A stretch of DNA of 64,000 bases, from the NCBI GenBank assembly GCA_040357565.1, contig JBDODJ010000017.1; one strand, 5' to 3'. Each line of letters starts with the position of its first letter. The stretch's first letter is position 1. The DNA is from Cercozoa sp. M6MM (lineage: Eukaryota > Endomyxa: Ascetosporea). Positions 61,338 through 64,000 of the stretch are shown here, one piece after another. The notes under the pieces are model-generated. The model saw nothing but the letters and a program-made list of their open reading frames with translations, searched no databases and was not told the origin of the DNA. Position numbers and translations under genes: made by a program.

Positions 61338-62643
61338 ATGGCTCACAACAGGCGCGGTAGGCTGCTAGGCTTTGTGCTTGCAGTTGTGGGGTCTAATTGT
61401 GGGGTCAAGTTGGGACGGAATTTGAATTGAGTTGAGCCAGTGTATTCTTGCGTGTGTGGCAGGCCCGACCAAGGGCTCGGTGTCCAACATGACACTGCTG
61501 GACAGTATCTCGCCGAACGCAATCCTCAAGAACCTGCGCGTGCGCTATGAGGACGAGCAGATCCACACGAGCATCGGGCCGGTGCTGGTGGCCATCAACC
61601 CGTTCAAGATGATTCCGTCGCAGTACACGCCGGCGCGCATCCGCGAGTACCGCGGCGCTCCGCGCAGCTCGTTGGAGCCGCACGTTTACGGGTTGGTCTA
61701 TTTTACCCCCCTTACCCCTACCCCCCCATTCCCTCCCCCGTACAGTATCGCAGACGAGGCCTACCGCCAGTTGATTGGATTCTCTGAGTCGCAGTGCATC
61801 ATTGTAGCTTGCTTACTTGCCCCCTTACCCGTTAACGTCCTTAACCCTAGATCACGGGCGAGTCGGGCAGCGGCAAGACCGAGACGTCCAAGATCGTGAT
61901 GCAGTACATCTCGGCCGTGTCGGGCAAGAGTCGCGAGATCGAGGTCGTCAAGGCCAAGCTGCTGGCAGCCAACCCGGTGCTGGAGGCCTTTGGCAACGCC
62001 AAGACTGTCAACAACAACAACTCCTCGGTAGCCACCCTGTGTAGCTACCTGTGTAGCCATCTTGCTTTACTTATTTATTGTGTGTGTGCAGCGCTTTGGT
62101 AAGTACATGCAAGTGGTCTTTGACTTCAAGGGCGACCCGACTTGTGCCAAGGTGTTTACCTCTAGCTCCTGTTGTACGTGCCTTACTTTACCCCCTCCCC
62201 CCTAGGTGACGAACTACCTGCTGGAGAAGGCGCGCGTATGTGCACCGGGACCGAACGAGCGTAACTTCCACTCGTTCTACCAGATCGTGAAGCACGTGCC
62301 GCCGCAGTGGCGCGACCAACTGCTGCTGCAGCCGTGCGACTACTACTGCTACCTCTCTGTGTCCGGGTGCTACGACGTTGTCGGCATCGACGACGCCAAG
62401 GAGTACCAGGAGGTACGTTCCACCTTACCTCTACTTCTGTCCCCTTACCCCCTCCCGTAGATGATTGAAGGCATGCGCACGCTGCAGTTCAGTGAAGAGG
62501 TTTTACCCCCCTGCCCCACCCCACTCTACTTCCTTTAACTCTCCTTCCCCAGGACATTGAAGCGGTACACCGCGTGGTGGCGGCGACGTTGTGGCTCGGC
62601 AATCTCACCTTTACGGAGGGACACGACGAGCGCTCATCGTAAG

Positions 62644-62711
<68 letters not shown>

Positions 62712-64000
62712 ACGCACACGCACACACCGCAGCCTTAAGAAAAAGTATTGTTGTGGCAGTGTGGTGGATCGCGACGTTTTGGACATCGTCGCCAGTGTGC
62801 TTGGAGTGGATAGGTGCGTCTTTACCCCCTTAGCCCCTTAGCCCCTTCTTATCCCCCGTCCCCCATAGTGGCGCACTGGAGAAGGCGCTGTGTTGCCGCG
62901 GCATCACGACAGGCTTCGGTGCCAGGGCCGAGTTCATCCTGAAGCCTCTCCGACAGGCCGACGCTGAGTTCTCGCGCGACACGCTGGCCAAGGCTTTGTA
63001 CAGCAAGCTGTTCGACACGATTGTTCGCAAGATCAACGTGGCGCTGCATGTGCGTTGCTCTTGCCCCCCTATATGCCCTCTCATATACCTCTATTACCTC
63101 CCTATACCCCCCTATACCTCTATTGCCCCCCCCCCCCCAGGACGAGAACGTCGGTAGCAACACGACTGAGATCGGAATCCTGGACATTTATGGATTCGAG
63201 ATCATGGAGTACAACTGCTTCGAGCAGCTGTGCATCAACTTCACCAACGAGAAGCTGCAGCAGATCTTTATCGAACTCACCATCAAGAGCGAGCAGGAGG
63301 AGTACCAGAAGGAGGGCATCCCGTACACACTCACACTCTTCTCTAGCAAGGGGTAGGGGTAAGCAGGGGGGATAAGATGGGGGATACATGTGCAGATGGG
63401 AACCGATTCCGTACTTCAACAACGAGCCGACATGCACTTTGATCGAAGGCAAACCCGGCGTCTTCTCGGTGCTGGACGACTGCTGTCACAGTACTACCCT
63501 CTTTACCCCCTTGCCCCCTTACCCTCTACCCCCCCCCCCTCGTAGCCAAGAAGACGGACCAGAACTTTGTGCAAGACTTGGGCAACTTCTTCTCGTCGCA
63601 CAAGGCGATGCGCGTCGGTGGCGGTGCCTTCACTATCCAGCACTACGCCGGCGAGGTTTGCCCCCCCCTTTACCCCCCCCCCACTTTACTCCCTGCCCCT
63701 TACCCCCCTCCCGCAGGTGTCATACCACGCCGAAGGTTTCTGTGCCAAGAACAAGGACACGCTGTTTGATGACCTGGTGAGTTTACCCTCCTACCCCCGC
63801 CTCCCCTTTACCCCCCCCCCCTGTAGGTGGAGCTGGTGCAAACGTCGTCGTATCACTTTGTCGGCATGTCAGGTTGGGCCGATATCGAGGTGCACAAGGG
63901 ACAGAAGAAACGCCCGATCACTTGCGGCAAGCAGTTTACCATACAGTGAGTTACCTCCCCCATACACCCTCCCTTAAACCCTACCCTACCCCCCCCCCCC
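61338..64000 (+). CDS. MYO1: class I myosin heavy chain, motor domain, 3' partial
   Basis: Single-headed actin motor linking membranes to actin. The ATG is at 61338; a G|GC splice gives [20 protein letters not shown]. Motor motifs in order: [21 protein letters not shown]-loop GESGSGKT, switch [20 protein letters not shown] then [48 protein letters not shown], switch II/relay [45 protein letters not shown] then [30 protein letters not shown] and the short N-terminus are typical of class I. The residue 16 before DTLAK (TEDS site) is Glu. Exons are separated by introns almost entirely of sense-strand C-rich TTTACCCCC sequence, plus one CA repeat. The window ends in an intron after KQFTIQ, so IQ motifs and tail are missing. 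Confidence 0.96.
62646..62727. repeat. (AC)n microsatellite in a myosin intron
   Basis: About 82 nt of CA, turning to CGCACA near the end. One of the few sense-strand CA tracts in the window. Confidence 0.95.
63063..64000 (+). repeat. C-rich TTTACCCCC introns of the myosin gene
   Basis: Introns at about 61693-61744, 62165-62204, 62415-62460, 62500-62552, 62815-62866, 63050-63140, 63355-63396, 63495-63545, 63657-63717, 63779-63825 and 63948-end are runs of C broken by TTTA, CTTA or CTATA. Coding exons between them are of normal composition. Coordinates given span the densest part. Confidence 0.85.

Overview
The window is nuclear DNA from an intron-dense eukaryote. About 24 protein genes lie on both strands. 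Most are cut by many short introns (usually 40-80 nt, GT...AG), and the intron bodies are full of microsatellites. Gene content points to a flagellated, actin-based single-celled eukaryote. The motility and trafficking genes are a Rac GTPase, a class I myosin, the axonemal central-pair protein PF20/SPAG16 and an ASH-domain ciliary protein. The others include the gamete fusogen HAP2/GCS1, an FG nucleoporin (Nup62), LSM12, a CDCA7-type zinc finger, an amino-acid transporter, an ABHD1/3-type hydrolase and a GPI-anchored surface protein. I cannot place the lineage further; Rac plus class I myosin fits Amorphea but is not proof. Three runs of N (5724-5823, 39398-39407, 41503-41512) are assembly gaps, each beside or inside a dinucleotide repeat.

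Layout: 1-2475 (+) unrecognised acidic, NLS-bearing gene, 5' partial; 3173-3901 (+) Rac; 3902-4721 non-coding with many small hairpins; 4722-8092 (-) unrecognised helical protein; 8209-9193 (-) secreted Tyr-Glu-Pro repeat protein, copy A; 10129-10645 and 11019-12078 (+) two Cys-containing single-pass membrane proteins; 12481-13602 (+) double B-box protein; 13710-15378 (-) CDCA7-like; 15685-23246 (+) giant coiled-coil protein with repeated beta-rich modules; 23537-~24535 (-) unrecognised; 24832-26340 (+) mitochondrial TPR protein; 26577-30734 (-) signal peptide peptidase SppA (S49); 30931-33314 (+) Nup62; 33519-35886 (+) ABHD hydrolase; 36416-40328 (-) large predicted secreted coiled-coil protein; 41051-44890 (+) HAP2; 45195-47257 (-) multi-pass membrane protein; 47527-49650 (-) PF20/SPAG16; 50002-51115 (+) LSM12; 51146-53552 (-) ASH-domain protein; 53953-54946 (+) copy B of the secreted repeat protein; 55460-57004 (+) GPI-anchored protein; 57466-60668 (-) amino-acid transporter; 61338-64000 (+) class I myosin, 3' partial.

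Points worth a second look: (1) a ~1.2 kb inverted duplication (8114-9325 and 53821-55032) that flanks a 44.5 kb block and carries the two copies of the secreted repeat gene; (2) a strong excess of GTAC 5' splice sites; (3) Nup62 FG repeats in which consecutive introns split the same Ser codon of FSFG, leaving skippable 51-, 66- and 63-nt exons; (4) a hairpin-rich non-coding stretch with three stem-loops sharing one core; (5) a patch between HAP2 and its divergent neighbour built from intron fragments of both genes; (6) gene-specific, strand-consistent low-complexity intron bodies.

Gene models were built by eye from reading frames and splice signals. Exon edges and several start codons are provisional.
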